A stretch of DNA of 64,000 nucleotides from the NCBI RefSeq assembly GCF_030403775.1, contig NZ_JAQMWQ010000030.1, positions 1 to 64,000 of the forward strand, written 5' to 3'. Below are positions 16,827 through 25,028 of this stretch, piece after piece. The DNA comes from Paenibacillus sp. BSR1-1. Its GTDB lineage: Bacteria; Bacillota; Bacilli; Bacillales; Cytobacillaceae. How positions within the stretch are numbered: the stretch's first letter is position 1; the number at the start of each line of letters is the position of its first letter. The notes below the pieces were generated by a model. The model saw nothing but the letters and a program-made list of their open reading frames with translations, ran no database searches and was not told the origin of the DNA. The translations under genes were made by a program, and so were the position numbers.

Positions 16827-18188
16827 TTACCACTCCCCGACAAACATTGAAGCAGGCAATGTGTAGCCATTTAGTTCAAGCTGCTCAGCAAATTTCGGCC
16901 GAATGCCTGTGGAAATAAATCTTCCTTCAATCTTTCCATCTTCGCTAAATCCCGATTCTTTAAATAAATAGATATCCTGGAGCACAATCGTGTCCCCTTC
17001 CATTCCTAACACTTCGGTTATATGAGTGATTTTTCGGGAGCCATCCTTTAGTCTCGATTGGTGAACGATTACGTCGATGGCATTGGCAATCTGCTCTCGA
17101 ATCGCTTTTACAGGGAGATCATAGCCAGCCATTAGCACCATTGTTTCTAATCGGGAAAGGATGTCTCGAGGAGAGTTGGCGTGCCCTGTACTCAAACTGC
17201 CATCATGACCCGTATTCATTGCCTGGAGCATATCCAACGCTTCGGCTCCGCGAACTTCGCCGACAACAATTCTGTCTGGACGCATTCGAAGGGAATTACG
17301 CACCAAATCTCTAATCGTAATCTGCCCTTTTCCTTCTATATTTGGAGGCCGTGATTCCAACGAAACGATATGGTCCTGATTTAGCTTTAGCTCTGCTGCA
17401 TCCTCAATGGTAACGATTCGTTCATTATTTGGAATAAATGACGATAGCACATTTAATGTCGAGGTTTTTCCAGATCCTGTTCCCCCGCTAATGAAAAGGT
17501 TGAGCCTGGATTTTACGCAAATATCTAGAAATTCCGCCATGTCTTCGGCCAGCGTACCAAATTGAACGAGATCTTTGATGGTGAAAGGTGTATCGGAAAA
17601 CTTCCTGATGGTTAGGCTTGGTCCTTTTAATGCAAGTGGTGGAATGATGGCATTTACACGTGAACCATTCGGTAAGCGGGCATCCACCATCGGAGAGCTT
17701 TCATCAATGCGGCGGCCGATTGGGGAAACAATTCGCTCAATGACCCGCATGACATGCTGGTTATCAACAAAATGGATATTACTTCTTATAATCCGGCCAT
17801 TTTTCTCATAATAGATTTCGTCAAAGCTATTGACCATGACCTCATTAATCAATGGGTTTTCTAATAAGGGAGTAATGGGACCATATGCCATCAGTTCATC
17901 TTTCACGTAATTCAATATTTCCTGCTTCTCTTCAAACGTCAACCTTCCTCCTTCTTGTTCAAAAAAGGCCTGCCCTAAATACTCTATCTTTTGGATTTCC
18001 TCTTCTTTATTCTGATCTTGGCCGGGATATTTTTTTAGCTCCTCTAAGAGAAAATCATGAAGCTCTGCTTCAAGCTTCCAAAATTCCTGTGACCGAGGAA
18101 TAACCGGAAGAGTAAAAACGTCTTGTTCTTGGTTTTTGTCACTCTGACTTTGCCTATTTTCTTCTTTGAATCTTTCAAATAATGACAT
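16827..18188 (-). CDS. tadA: Flp pilus assembly ATPase TadA/CpaF
   Basis: About 453 residues, type II/IV secretion ATPase of the TadA/CpaF branch. Walker A ISGGTGSGKTSTLN, the Asp box TIEDAAEL, a Walker B region RPDRIVVGEVRGAEALDML and the His box TGHDGSLSTGHANSPRD are intact. The N-terminal 60 residues are polar and variable. It drives Flp pilin polymerisation from the cytoplasm. Start chosen at ATG 18188, with AAGGAG at a better distance than from the GTG at 18197. One of nine genes running from flp to tadC. Confidence 0.95.
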   Translation of the reverse strand: MSLFERFKEENRQSQSDKNQEQDVFTLPVIPRSQEFWKLEAELHDFLLEELKKYPGQDQNKEEEIQKIEYLGQAFFEQEGGRLTFEEKQEILNYVKDELMAYGPITPLLENPLINEVMVNSFDEIYYEKNGRIIRSNIHFVDNQHVMRVIERIVSPIGRRIDESSPMVDARLPNGSRVNAIIPPLALKGPSLTIRKFSDTPFTIKDLVQFGTLAEDMAEFLDICVKSRLNLFISGGTGSGKTSTLNVLSSFIPNNERIVTIEDAAELKLNQDHIVSLESRPPNIEGKGQITIRDLVRNSLRMRPDRIVVGEVRGAEALDMLQAMNTGHDGSLSTGHANSPRDILSRLETMVLMAGYDLPVKAIREQIANAIDVIVHQSRLKDGSRKITHITEVLGMEGDTIVLQDIYLFKESGFSEDGKIEGRFISTGIRPKFAEQLELNGYTLPASMFVGEW

Positions 18189-18200
18189 TGAGCTCACTCC

Positions 18201-19379
18201 TTACTTTCCAACTGGAAACCAGCGCTTAGCTTTTTTACTTTCAGCTGGACCTTTATTCATTTGATCGAAAAGCATTTCTGCCAGCTTCCAAACGCCCTTA
18301 CCCAGCTGACTCCGTGAATTCGAAAGCATAAATGGCTGTCCTGCTTTGATTGAAGAGTTAGCCACATTTGCTTGATCCGGCAAGGAGTGAAAGAGAGGCA
18401 TTTCCAAAATTTCTTCTATTTTCTTTATCTCAATACCTTGTCCCTTTGCCGTACGGTTTAAAACAAGCTTTACTTTATCTCTTTGCTTAATAGATTCTAA
18501 GGTTTCAAGATAAAGCTGGCTTAACCTTAATACAGAAATTTCGTTGATGGCCAGCAGAAGAATTTCATCTGCCATATCTAGACAGCGTAAATGAATTTCG
18601 GATAAAAAGACAGGCATGTCAATTAAGACAATATCAAATAATTTCTTTGCTGCTTCAACGGAAACTTTTATGTGCTCGTCCGAAATTCCTTCAAAGAACT
18701 CTGGACGAGGCGGCGCTGCAAGAATGGATACATCGCCATCAACCTTGGTCATATATTGGTCGATAGAATAATTTTCACGTCCATAGCCTTCCTTCACCCA
18801 TTCATAAATGGTCCTTTTTGGCTTCATATTATAGTACATCGCTACTTCGCCAAATTGGAGATTTCCGTCGATGACTGCCACCTTTTTTCCCATTCTTGCA
18901 AAAGAAATAGCTAGATTAACCGTTAATAGTGTCCTGCCTACGCCGCCTTTAGGATTGGAAATAGCGATGACCCTGCTTTTTTCTTTTAAAAGATAGAGCT
19001 GGTCTTTTTTTGCCCGGTGTTCCATATATTTCTTTGCATGATCAATCGCTTCACTAAGCTCATCGTGGTCATAAGAGGATCTAAGTGTATCTGATGCTCC
19101 CATAAGCATCGCTTTTTTTAGATTTTCCATATTATCAGGCACAATTAAGATAATATAAACGTGTGGATACAATACAGAAATTTCCTGACAAAGCTCATAT
19201 ACGTTGTACAACGTATGAGCTTTTAGGAATAATACAGACTGATTATTCTGAATGAGAAGGGTATGCAGTTTCTCAATCTGATTGGTAGCAGTTAATTTAA
19301 AGCGCTGCTTTTCTAATAGTATTTTTATTTCTCCTGGAGGAGTGTTTGTATCGGAAAAATAATACCAGTTAATGTCCAT
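18201..19379 (-). CDS. tadZ: TadZ/CpaE-like ParA-family ATPase
   Basis: 392 residues: an N-terminal receiver-like domain (about 1-125) without obvious phosphorylation residues, then a ParA/MinD ATPase domain (from about 135). The deviant Walker A reads NPKGGVGRTLLTVNLA: the signature lysine is kept but the P-loop lysine before Thr is Arg, which may change ATP turnover. TadZ/CpaE proteins position the Tad machine in the cell. The linkage in the tad operon, just after cpaB and 12 bases before tadA, supports the role. Confidence 0.87.
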   Translation of the reverse strand: MDINWYYFSDTNTPPGEIKILLEKQRFKLTATNQIEKLHTLLIQNNQSVLFLKAHTLYNVYELCQEISVLYPHVYIILIVPDNMENLKKAMLMGASDTLRSSYDHDELSEAIDHAKKYMEHRAKKDQLYLLKEKSRVIAISNPKGGVGRTLLTVNLAISFARMGKKVAVIDGNLQFGEVAMYYNMKPKRTIYEWVKEGYGRENYSIDQYMTKVDGDVSILAAPPRPEFFEGISDEHIKVSVEAAKKLFDIVLIDMPVFLSEIHLRCLDMADEILLLAINEISVLRLSQLYLETLESIKQRDKVKLVLNRTAKGQGIEIKKIEEILEMPLFHSLPDQANVANSSIKAGQPFMLSNSRSQLGKGVWKLAEMLFDQMNKGPAESKKAKRWFPVGK

Positions 19380-19384
19380 AGCGT

Positions 19385-20008
19385 TTATTTGCCCTCCTCT
19401 TTATTGTCATCTTTAATGACTTCTCTCGTTTGTTTTATTCCTGTTTTTCCTGCCTGTGTGTCTTCAGGGTTTCGGAGCATTAAATAAAAGCCATCTTTAT
19501 CCTTAGAGGCTAGGCCTAGCATGACACCTTGCTCTGGTGTGACTTCTAAAGTTACCGTTTCATAGTGGAGTGCTTCATCCTTATTGTCGGATGATTTACC
19601 TGAAGTCAGGACCTTAACATTCTCTAGAACAAGGACAGCAGATTTGAATTCCTTACCTGCAACGTCTTTTGTCGTTTCATAGGCAAGGACATCTACTTTT
19701 GAGTTCGGTGCAATGTACCCTGAAACTCCTTGCTCGAGGTTTACCCTTATCGAAAACGCTCTATTTCCTTTACTCACTTCAATAATTGGGTTTTTGAATT
19801 CCCGTTCAAGCTTTTTCTTTTCTTCCTCGGCTTTTTTCTTTTCTTCCGCTTGCTTATCGGTTTGACTGTCTTTCTTCTGTTGTTCTTGGGTTACTTGCCC
19901 ATCCGCTGCAGTTGAAACATTTTCTTTTGAGAAAATAGTCAAATAGGCAAAGGCTGCAACCATCATTCCTAGTATTAATGAGATCATCCAAATTTTTTTT
20001 GTATTCAT
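19385..20008 (-). CDS. CpaB/RcpC-like SAF-domain pilus assembly protein
   Basis: 207 residues: N-terminal TM (about 5-25), a Lys/Glu/Gln-rich linker (about 35-72), then an SAF/RcpC domain (about 75-200) with NRAFSIRVNLEQGVSGYIAPNSKVDVLAY. In Gram-negatives CpaB/RcpC lies near the secretin; Gram-positive versions have no outer membrane and may bind the wall or the pilus exit. It sits between the tadG-like gene and tadZ in the operon, with GGGAGG before the ATG. Confidence 0.8.
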   Translation of the reverse strand: MNTKKIWMISLILGMMVAAFAYLTIFSKENVSTAADGQVTQEQQKKDSQTDKQAEEKKKAEEEKKKLEREFKNPIIEVSKGNRAFSIRVNLEQGVSGYIAPNSKVDVLAYETTKDVAGKEFKSAVLVLENVKVLTSGKSSDNKDEALHYETVTLEVTPEQGVMLGLASKDKDGFYLMLRNPEDTQAGKTGIKQTREVIKDDNKEEGK

Positions 20009-20039
20009 AATATCCTCCCACGTTTCATAACAGTCGGGC

Positions 20040-20957
20040 TTATTCTACAAGCTTGACGCCAAATAGATTATAGTCACCAATTGCAGTACTGCTGCCAATT
20101 TCTCCCGGAGAAACCATTTTGATGAATTGTCCGTACAGTTTCTTGTCCTCGTATTTTTCCAGCCAATAGGATGCCAATCCCACCACATTTAAGGTACTCT
20201 TCCCGTTGGCGCCATCCCATGAATCGATAACCACTATGGTTACCACCCTGTCACAAGAATTATCGGCGGTACTGGCACTTTGACACTGTGATTTACCCGC
20301 ATCATTAGCAATTAGAGTATTAATCGCGTCCTGCACTTTTCCTTGTTTGCCCCCTGGTTCGGTCTCAACAATTTTAGTTCCCACCTCATAGGACGCACCG
20401 TTTAAGAAAGCATTGGCCAATCCATCTGCACCATTCCCGAAATCAAGATATCCGCAGTTTCCATGATTGGTTCCAGGGTTCGTTTTTCCACAGTTTAATA
20501 TGGTTGCAGTTGGAACTTGGTCTTGCTCAATGGCCAGTGGTGCGATTCCTTTTGCTTTTTTTAAGGGAGCAATGATTGCTTTAGCTTTGGCACTTACTGA
20601 AACGTCATTAATCCCAATTGCTTTCGCAAATGTCATCGGAACATTTACTTGTTTTGTGGCTTTAATAGAATCACTGGTAATGGTTAAGTTACTTTCAGTA
20701 ATAGCAAAACCATTATTTTGTGAGATATCCTTGGCAATTGAAATGGCATGTGCTTCACTGGATCGAAGCCCTTGTGCCCCGGCAAGAACGGTAGCATCCA
20801 TCGCTTTTTGCAGTTTACTTTTTTCGGAATATAGTCTCCCGCCATCTATCACTAAAGCAGTAAAGCCTAGAAGAGCAACCATTGAAATGGCCACGATTAC
20901 TAGTGCCGAACCGCTTTCTTTTCGCAAGTTTAATAGTTTAAATAATATTCGTTTCAT
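20040..20957 (-). CDS. TadG-like pseudopilin with N-terminal Flp-type helix
   Basis: 305 residues. The start (SGSALVIVAISMVALLGFTALVIDGGRLYSEKSKLQKAMDATVLAGAQ) matches the TadE/TadG-like N-terminal helix, though the Glu and Tyr of a classical Flp cleavage site are not seen. The extracellular part contains four Cys in two close pairs, possibly disulfides. It probably acts as a minor pilin or tip/anchor protein. It abuts tadE; the two are often paired. Confidence 0.78.
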   Translation of the reverse strand: MKRILFKLLNLRKESGSALVIVAISMVALLGFTALVIDGGRLYSEKSKLQKAMDATVLAGAQGLRSSEAHAISIAKDISQNNGFAITESNLTITSDSIKATKQVNVPMTFAKAIGINDVSVSAKAKAIIAPLKKAKGIAPLAIEQDQVPTATILNCGKTNPGTNHGNCGYLDFGNGADGLANAFLNGASYEVGTKIVETEPGGKQGKVQDAINTLIANDAGKSQCQSASTADNSCDRVVTIVVIDSWDGANGKSTLNVVGLASYWLEKYEDKKLYGQFIKMVSPGEIGSSTAIGDYNLFGVKLVE

Positions 20958-21329
20958 TTATTCCACCCTCATTGTTGTGGAGTCTGTTAAGGTTATCGAT
21001 CCGACGATATTCCCGATAACTGGGGTTAGAAATGTGATTGGATACGTAATCGTAATCGTAACGTTGGATCCCGATGCCCTGGAACCCGAAGAAATGGCCA
21101 CCTTATCGGCCGTTAATCCAATACTTGCAGCATCGTTTACTGCGGTAGTTCTAATGGATGTATCATCATTCCCAATGCTTGCTGCGCGTGCAGCTTCTCT
21201 TCCGGCATGATCCATTGTCAGGTAAACATGAAATATTCGAGCAAAGTCAATAATTCCAAACAATAATAAAATTAATAGCGGCACGACCAGTGCAAACTCA
21301 ACAAGCGATTGGCCTTTTTCTGACTTCAT
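20958..21329 (-). CDS. tadE: TadE-like minor pseudopilin
   Basis: 123 residues from the ATG at 21329, which overlaps the tadV stop as TAATG; a GTG-rich upstream extension to 21356 is less likely. The EKGQSLVEFALVVPLLILLLFGIIDFARIF segment is the TadE hallmark: a G|QSLVEF prepilin cleavage site followed by the hydrophobic helix. After processing by the TadV peptidase encoded just upstream it would be assembled with Flp pilin as a minor subunit. Confidence 0.88.
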   Translation of the reverse strand: MKSEKGQSLVEFALVVPLLILLLFGIIDFARIFHVYLTMDHAGREAARAASIGNDDTSIRTTAVNDAASIGLTADKVAISSGSRASGSNVTITITYPITFLTPVIGNIVGSITLTDSTTMRVE

Positions 21330-21838
21330 TACAATCCACCCCAGACAAGTGTACAAAGTGTACCAAGGACAATAGCGACACCATAAGGAAATGAAATGCT
21401 GCTTTCTTTGTTTTTCGTTAACATTATTGATCCTATATTGCTTCTTAAAAAAACAACATTAAAGAAAAATAATTTAATTGTGTTTCTTAGGCCGTTAGTT
21501 TTAATAATTAGCAGCAGGGCAATTACTCCACCGATTAAGGCTGTGTAAATAAATGAATAGAAAACGAAGCTTGTTCCCATGAGGGCTCCGATCGCGGCCA
21601 TTAGTTTTACGTCACCGGCTCCCATGCCGCCTAATAGATAGGGAATGATAAGTAAACAAAGTCCAACTAGGAATCCCTTTCCACTAAAAAGAAAACCTTC
21701 GATACCTTTAGAAGATAAATTATAAAAAAAAGAGAACAATATTGATGGAAATGTGACACTATTTAAGATTTTTCTGCTTTTTATATCTGTGATAAATGAA
21801 ATCAGTAAAATTGTCACAAGAACTATTTTTACTAGCAT
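21329..21838 (-). CDS. tadV: TadV/CpaA-type A24 prepilin peptidase
   Basis: 169 residues, about five or six hydrophobic segments, short A24 aspartic protease without the N-methyltransferase domain. The two catalytic Asp are in TDIKSR (about residue 18) and GMGAGDVKLMAAIG (about 77). It cleaves the leaders of Flp pilin and TadE/TadG-like proteins at the membrane. First gene after the pilin gene, separated from it by a partial terminator, so it is probably expressed at a lower level. Confidence 0.92.
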   Translation of the reverse strand: MLVKIVLVTILLISFITDIKSRKILNSVTFPSILFSFFYNLSSKGIEGFLFSGKGFLVGLCLLIIPYLLGGMGAGDVKLMAAIGALMGTSFVFYSFIYTALIGGVIALLLIIKTNGLRNTIKLFFFNVVFLRSNIGSIMLTKNKESSISFPYGVAIVLGTLCTLVWGGL

Positions 21839-21854
21839 ATGGATCTACCTCAGT

Positions 21855-21892
21855 TTTTTAAGAATTAAGCCCTACTTTATAAGCAGGGCTTT
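21855..21892 (-). terminator. Attenuating terminator between flp and tadV
   Basis: Minus-strand stem AAGCCCT / AGGGCTT with an 11-base loop and a broken T-run (AATTCTTAAAAA). Its position between pilin and assembly genes suggests partial termination that keeps pilin mRNA in excess. Confidence 0.65.
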
Positions 21893-21921
21893 ATTTGTGT
21901 TATTAATTTAGGTATTAATAT

Positions 21922-22086
21922 TTATTGTAATTTAGCAATTACTTTACTAAAAACTGAAACCAGCTCGTTTTTCAACAAAATTAGGGAACCTGCTACAACT
22001 ACTCCAACTATTGCAAGAATTAACCCATACTCCGTTAAAGCTTGTCCTTCTTCTTGTACTACTAGATTTTTGATTTTTTTCAACAT
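21922..22086 (-). CDS. flp: Flp-type major pilin
   Basis: A 54-residue gene, short enough to be missed by length cut-offs. The ATG at 22086 follows a strong AGGAGG. Sequence: a basic leader (MLKKIKNLVVQEEG), the cleavage site G|QALTEYG with Glu and Tyr at mature positions 5 and 6 exactly as in Flp pilins, then a hydrophobic helix (LILAIVGVVVAGSLILL) and a short polar tail. Mature pilin would be about 40 residues. It heads the tad operon, behind the multi-site control region at 22123-22349. Confidence 0.93.
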   Translation of the reverse strand: MLKKIKNLVVQEEGQALTEYGLILAIVGVVVAGSLILLKNELVSVFSKVIAKLQ

Positions 22087-22122
22087 GTTTTTTCCTCCTA
22101 AAAATGGTTTGTTTTTGAGTAA

Positions 22123-22349
22123 TGTTCACTTTATCGAACAACAATCATTTTCGAGGTTCGTTCTATATTCTTAACGAACATTTCTCTCTTTGTTCTGTAT
22201 AATGAACATTTCTTGAGTAAATAATAGTATGATTGTCCCGAATTGTAAATAGAAATTATGAAAAATGTTCTAAATACTGTACGACAAAGTTCTACATTTT
22301 TCACTATTGAGAACAAATCTTCATTAGTATATATTCAATATATAGAACA
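22123..22349. promoter_or_regulatory. Divergent control region with TGTTC/GAACA half-sites
   Basis: The gap between flp (minus) and the DUF192 gene (plus) contains two perfect palindromes TGTTC-N8-GAACA at 22123-22140 and 22191-22208, a third pair TTCGTT-N10-AACGAA at 22158-22179, and single half-sites at 22266 (TGTTC), 22311 and 22345 (GAACA). The second palindrome embeds TATAAT on the plus strand. The density suggests cooperative binding by a dimeric regulator that I cannot name. It is not the LexA site, which has the opposite order GAAC-N4-GTTC. Confidence 0.6.
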
Positions 22350-22374
22350 AATTTTATGATAGGGGCTATTAAAT

Positions 22375-22701
22375 ATGGAGCATTCAAGTAGAACTCTTCC
22401 TTATTCTATTAACCGTGCAGATTCATTTTTTAAAAGATTGAAAGGATTGATGTTTCGTAAGGATCAGTTGGTGGAGGAGGGATTATGGATTGTACCGTGC
22501 AATTCCATCCATATGTGCTTTATGAATTTCGATATTGATGCAGTGTTCCTTAATAAAGAGGGGCAAATTGTAAAAATGGTAGAAAAACTAAAACCGTGGA
22601 AATTTGTGAAACCGGTACAAAATGCTTACTCCGTCATTGAACTTCCACCAGGTACTGTTGCAAAATTAGGTTTAAAACAGGGAGACATGCTTAAACTCTA
22701 A
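22375..22701 (+). CDS. DUF192-family protein
   Basis: 108 residues, full-length DUF192: SFFKRLKGLMFRKDQ, GLWIVPCNSIHMCFMNFDIDAVFLNKEG and AYSVIELPPGTVAKLGLKQGDML are the three conserved blocks. The biochemical function is not established; the fold is a small beta-barrel. DUF192 genes recur next to Tad/Flp pilus loci, as here, where it is divergent from the pilin gene and shares its control region. No signal peptide in this copy. Confidence 0.85.
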   Translation: MEHSSRTLPYSINRADSFFKRLKGLMFRKDQLVEEGLWIVPCNSIHMCFMNFDIDAVFLNKEGQIVKMVEKLKPWKFVKPVQNAYSVIELPPGTVAKLGLKQGDMLKL

Positions 22702-22703
22702 AA

Positions 22704-22741
22704 AAACAAACCATCTCACACACGCGAGATGGTTTGTTTTA
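22704..22741. terminator. Bidirectional terminator
   Basis: Perfect stem AACAAACCATCTC / GAGATGGTTTGTT between convergent DUF192 and deacetylase genes, with flanking A and T runs. Confidence 0.9.
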
Positions 22742-24004
22742 TTGATACGCCTTTACATTTAATAATTTGTCTAATCCCACGATTTCAAAGTTTCTCTTTT
22801 GCAGTTCCTTAATAATGATTGGCAGGGCTTTTTTTGTTTCCGTTTGTTCTGGAGTGGAATGCATTAAAATAATTTCGCCGTTTCTAACATTATCCACGAC
22901 ATTTTTTACAATGTTACTGGCTTCCTTTTGCGACCAATCAAGTGTGTCAATCGACCAAATCACAACCGAATAGCCTTCTTGTCGGGCAATGGCAGCTACT
23001 TGATTATTTGTTTCTCCATAAGGCGGACGGAGAATCTCAGGACGATGTCCAATAATCGCGGCGATTGCGTCATCTGTTTTTTCCAATTGAGATTGTATTT
23101 CTTGATTATTTAATCGAGTTAAATCTACATGGCTGTAACTATGGTTTAGGATTAAATTTCCCTTTTCATAAGCTTTTTTTACAATGTCAGGGTGTTTCTC
23201 AACATTACTTCCAACAAAAAAGAAATTTCCCGTAACCTTATATTTATCTAATATATCAATGATCGCGGAAGTAATCGAGGCATCAGGACCATCATCAAAT
23301 GTGAGGGCAACCCTTTTTACATTAGGACCATTAATGTAGACATTTTCTTGTCCCTTGGAAAAATTGACGATTAGTTTCCGCCATTGCACCATTTTATCCC
23401 AGGCAGAAGCAGATAGTTGATTTGAGTTCCCTTTAATATCAAGTAAATATCGTTCCGACCTTTGTTGATTAAAAACTGAGATATGATCTACAGTCTTGGT
23501 CTTCTCTGGAAGGATGAATTTTAGTTGGATATCTGCATTAATATTGTATGTGTATATTTTGTCGTTATTGAATTCTGATACTTGAGCTGGACTTCCAAAA
23601 TAGGCTTTAATCTCATCGAAGGTAATTTCCTGAAGGTCATTAGAATAGGAGCGAACATCGAATATTTTCCCTTCAGCATTAAAACCGAAAGCAATTCCCC
23701 TTTTTTCAAATGTTGCATAATAGCCTGAGCCGGCACGGTCAATTCGGTCTGGCTCTCCCCATTTTTCTTTCACTTGATCGATGGTGCTATCGAGAGAACT
23801 AAATTCGCAAGCCTTGACCAATCCTAATTTTGCCTTATTATTTATTTCCTCTAATTGGATGGATATAGGATTTACTTCTTTCGGCTTGAGCTCCGTTTGC
23901 TTTGGCGGCAAATCTTCAACCGTTCTTTTATCTCGTTGTTGTGAAGTACATCCTGCTAAAAGAAATAAAGCTATTACGATGAAGAGAAATTTCCATTTAA
24001 CCAC
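22739..24004 (-). CDS. Lipoprotein polysaccharide deacetylase with YjgB-like domain
   Basis: 421 residues. The signal peptide ends in lipobox LLAGC (Cys about 19). A YjgB/DUF4309-like domain (about 55-190) with two copies of a VKEKWGEP/IKAYFGSP motif comes first. A NodB deacetylase domain (about 225-415) follows, with TFDDGPD, HSYSH, RPPYGE, IDTLDW and LMHS: all five catalytic motifs are intact, unlike the enzyme at 13353. It is anchored outside the membrane and probably modifies peptidoglycan. GTG start with AGGGGATG upstream. Monocistronic. Confidence 0.85.
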   Translation of the reverse strand: MVKWKFLFIVIALFLLAGCTSQQRDKRTVEDLPPKQTELKPKEVNPISIQLEEINNKAKLGLVKACEFSSLDSTIDQVKEKWGEPDRIDRAGSGYYATFEKRGIAFGFNAEGKIFDVRSYSNDLQEITFDEIKAYFGSPAQVSEFNNDKIYTYNINADIQLKFILPEKTKTVDHISVFNQQRSERYLLDIKGNSNQLSASAWDKMVQWRKLIVNFSKGQENVYINGPNVKRVALTFDDGPDASITSAIIDILDKYKVTGNFFFVGSNVEKHPDIVKKAYEKGNLILNHSYSHVDLTRLNNQEIQSQLEKTDDAIAAIIGHRPEILRPPYGETNNQVAAIARQEGYSVVIWSIDTLDWSQKEASNIVKNVVDNVRNGEIILMHSTPEQTETKKALPIIIKELQKRNFEIVGLDKLLNVKAYQ

Positions 24005-24101
24005 GATTCACACATCCCCTCAAATTGCCCTTCAGCTATAATAGACGTTTTATCTGATGAAGTGTTTCATAAAATTGTCAAAATTAAGTGCTGGAATCTT
24101 A

Positions 24102-24130
24102 TTGACAATGATTCTCATTATCTTTAAAAT
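24102..24130 (+). promoter_or_regulatory. Sigma-A promoter overlapped by Fur box
   Basis: TTGACA (24102-24107), 17-base spacer, TAAAAT (24125-24130). Within it 24104-24122 matches the 19-base Fur box GATAATGATAATCATTATC at 16 of 19 positions. Fur bound here would block the promoter, so the downstream gene should be induced by iron limitation. Confidence 0.8.
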
Positions 24131-24177
24131 GACGGTATAGATAATAGAGATATTTTTTACGAAGGGAGATTATCAAC

Positions 24178-24645
24178 ATGTTTAACATGCTATATGGGTT
24201 GAAGGATATTCATACGGTTATTACTAATCATCGTAAAATCGGCGGGGCCGCCGAAGCGGATTCGATTCGCTTATCGTCCGGTGAAACCTATCAAAACCCG
24301 GTGTTTACTAATGTTGATATCTCTAAAGGGCAATATGTATCCGTCTGCTTTATCGATGAAAATGGTACGAATATGATTATCCATATTGATCAAATTGCAG
24401 TCATCAAAGGACTGCAGCACAAATTAATCTGCCAGCTGAATAATACTTATATTAAACAATTATTGCTTCGCGATACGTTGCAATACTTACAAAAACTTTG
24501 TGAAGTAAACCAAGGCTTTGTCACAAGCTCCTTTAAAAAAGAAGCCCTTAAACTTGTTCGCGATATTAGTGTGAGGGAATTGAAAAACCATAACATTTCA
24601 CTTCCATTCTCAGTTGAAGAAAAATTAGTGCAATTATTTGCATAG
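24178..24645 (+). CDS. Fur-controlled protein of unknown function
   Basis: 155 residues, ATG with GAAGGGAG upstream. I do not recognise the family. No signal peptide or TM. The N-terminal half looks beta-rich (YVSVCFIDENGTNMIIHIDQIAVI), the C-terminal half helical (LLLRDTLQYLQKLCEVNQGF...LKLVRDISVRELKNH), ending in SLPFSVEEKLVQLFA. The strong Fur box over its promoter puts it in the iron-starvation regulon. It converges on the encapsulin/ferredoxin iron-storage operon with a shared terminator, so a role in iron handling is plausible but only inferred. Confidence 0.75.
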   Translation: MFNMLYGLKDIHTVITNHRKIGGAAEADSIRLSSGETYQNPVFTNVDISKGQYVSVCFIDENGTNMIIHIDQIAVIKGLQHKLICQLNNTYIKQLLLRDTLQYLQKLCEVNQGFVTSSFKKEALKLVRDISVRELKNHNISLPFSVEEKLVQLFA

Positions 24646-24646
24646 C

Positions 24647-24682
24647 AAAACGAGGTCCCTTTCATGGCGGACCTCGTTTTTT
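24647..24682. terminator. Bidirectional terminator
   Basis: Perfect 12-base stem AAAACGAGGTCC / GGACCTCGTTTT with 10-base loop between convergent genes. Confidence 0.9.
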
Positions 24683-25025
24683 ATTGAAGTATTTCTGCCT
24701 GGCAGGCTAGGCGATATCCATTGTTTAATGCATTTGCCAGCTTTTTGTGTTCCTGCTCATTCGGCTGGGATAGTGTTGGACCTTGTAAAACCTTCACGGT
24801 ACATTGGCCGCATGTTCCTTTTCGACATTTGTACTGAATTGGCTTCCCTTGGTTCAGAGCCACGTCTAGCAGCTTCCCTTTAGCCGGGGAAATCTCAAAT
24901 TTTTGGCTTCCTTGTTGAATAACGATTTTTTTAGGAATTGGCTTTACTACTGGTTGTGGCCGCTGTATGGCTGGCACTGTGCTGCCAGGAATGAGGGAGC
25001 CAACCGTAAATGCTCGCTGCCTCAC
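24681..25025 (-). CDS. Encapsulin-targeted 2Fe-2S ferredoxin
   Basis: 114 residues. A plant-type 2Fe-2S domain (about 33-112) has the ligand pattern CRKGTCGQC plus a distal Cys in RLACQAE. The N-terminus contains FTVGSLIPG (residues 6-14), which matches the encapsulin targeting peptide and resembles the C-terminus of the cargo gene at 26040 (FTVGSLR). In the IMEF encapsulin system described from Quasibacillus thermotolerans a ferredoxin of this type accompanies shell and cargo and is thought to donate electrons to mobilise stored iron. GTG start with AGGGGA; three bases after the shell gene. Confidence 0.88.
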   Translation of the reverse strand: MRQRAFTVGSLIPGSTVPAIQRPQPVVKPIPKKIVIQQGSQKFEISPAKGKLLDVALNQGKPIQYKCRKGTCGQCTVKVLQGPTLSQPNEQEHKKLANALNNGYRLACQAEILQ

Positions 25026-25028
25026 CGG

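Noticed and set aside
22123..22208. LexA/SOS boxes upstream of the pilin gene
   Set aside because: Half-sites are in the order TGTTC...GAACA with 8 bases between, the reverse of GAAC-N4-GTTC.
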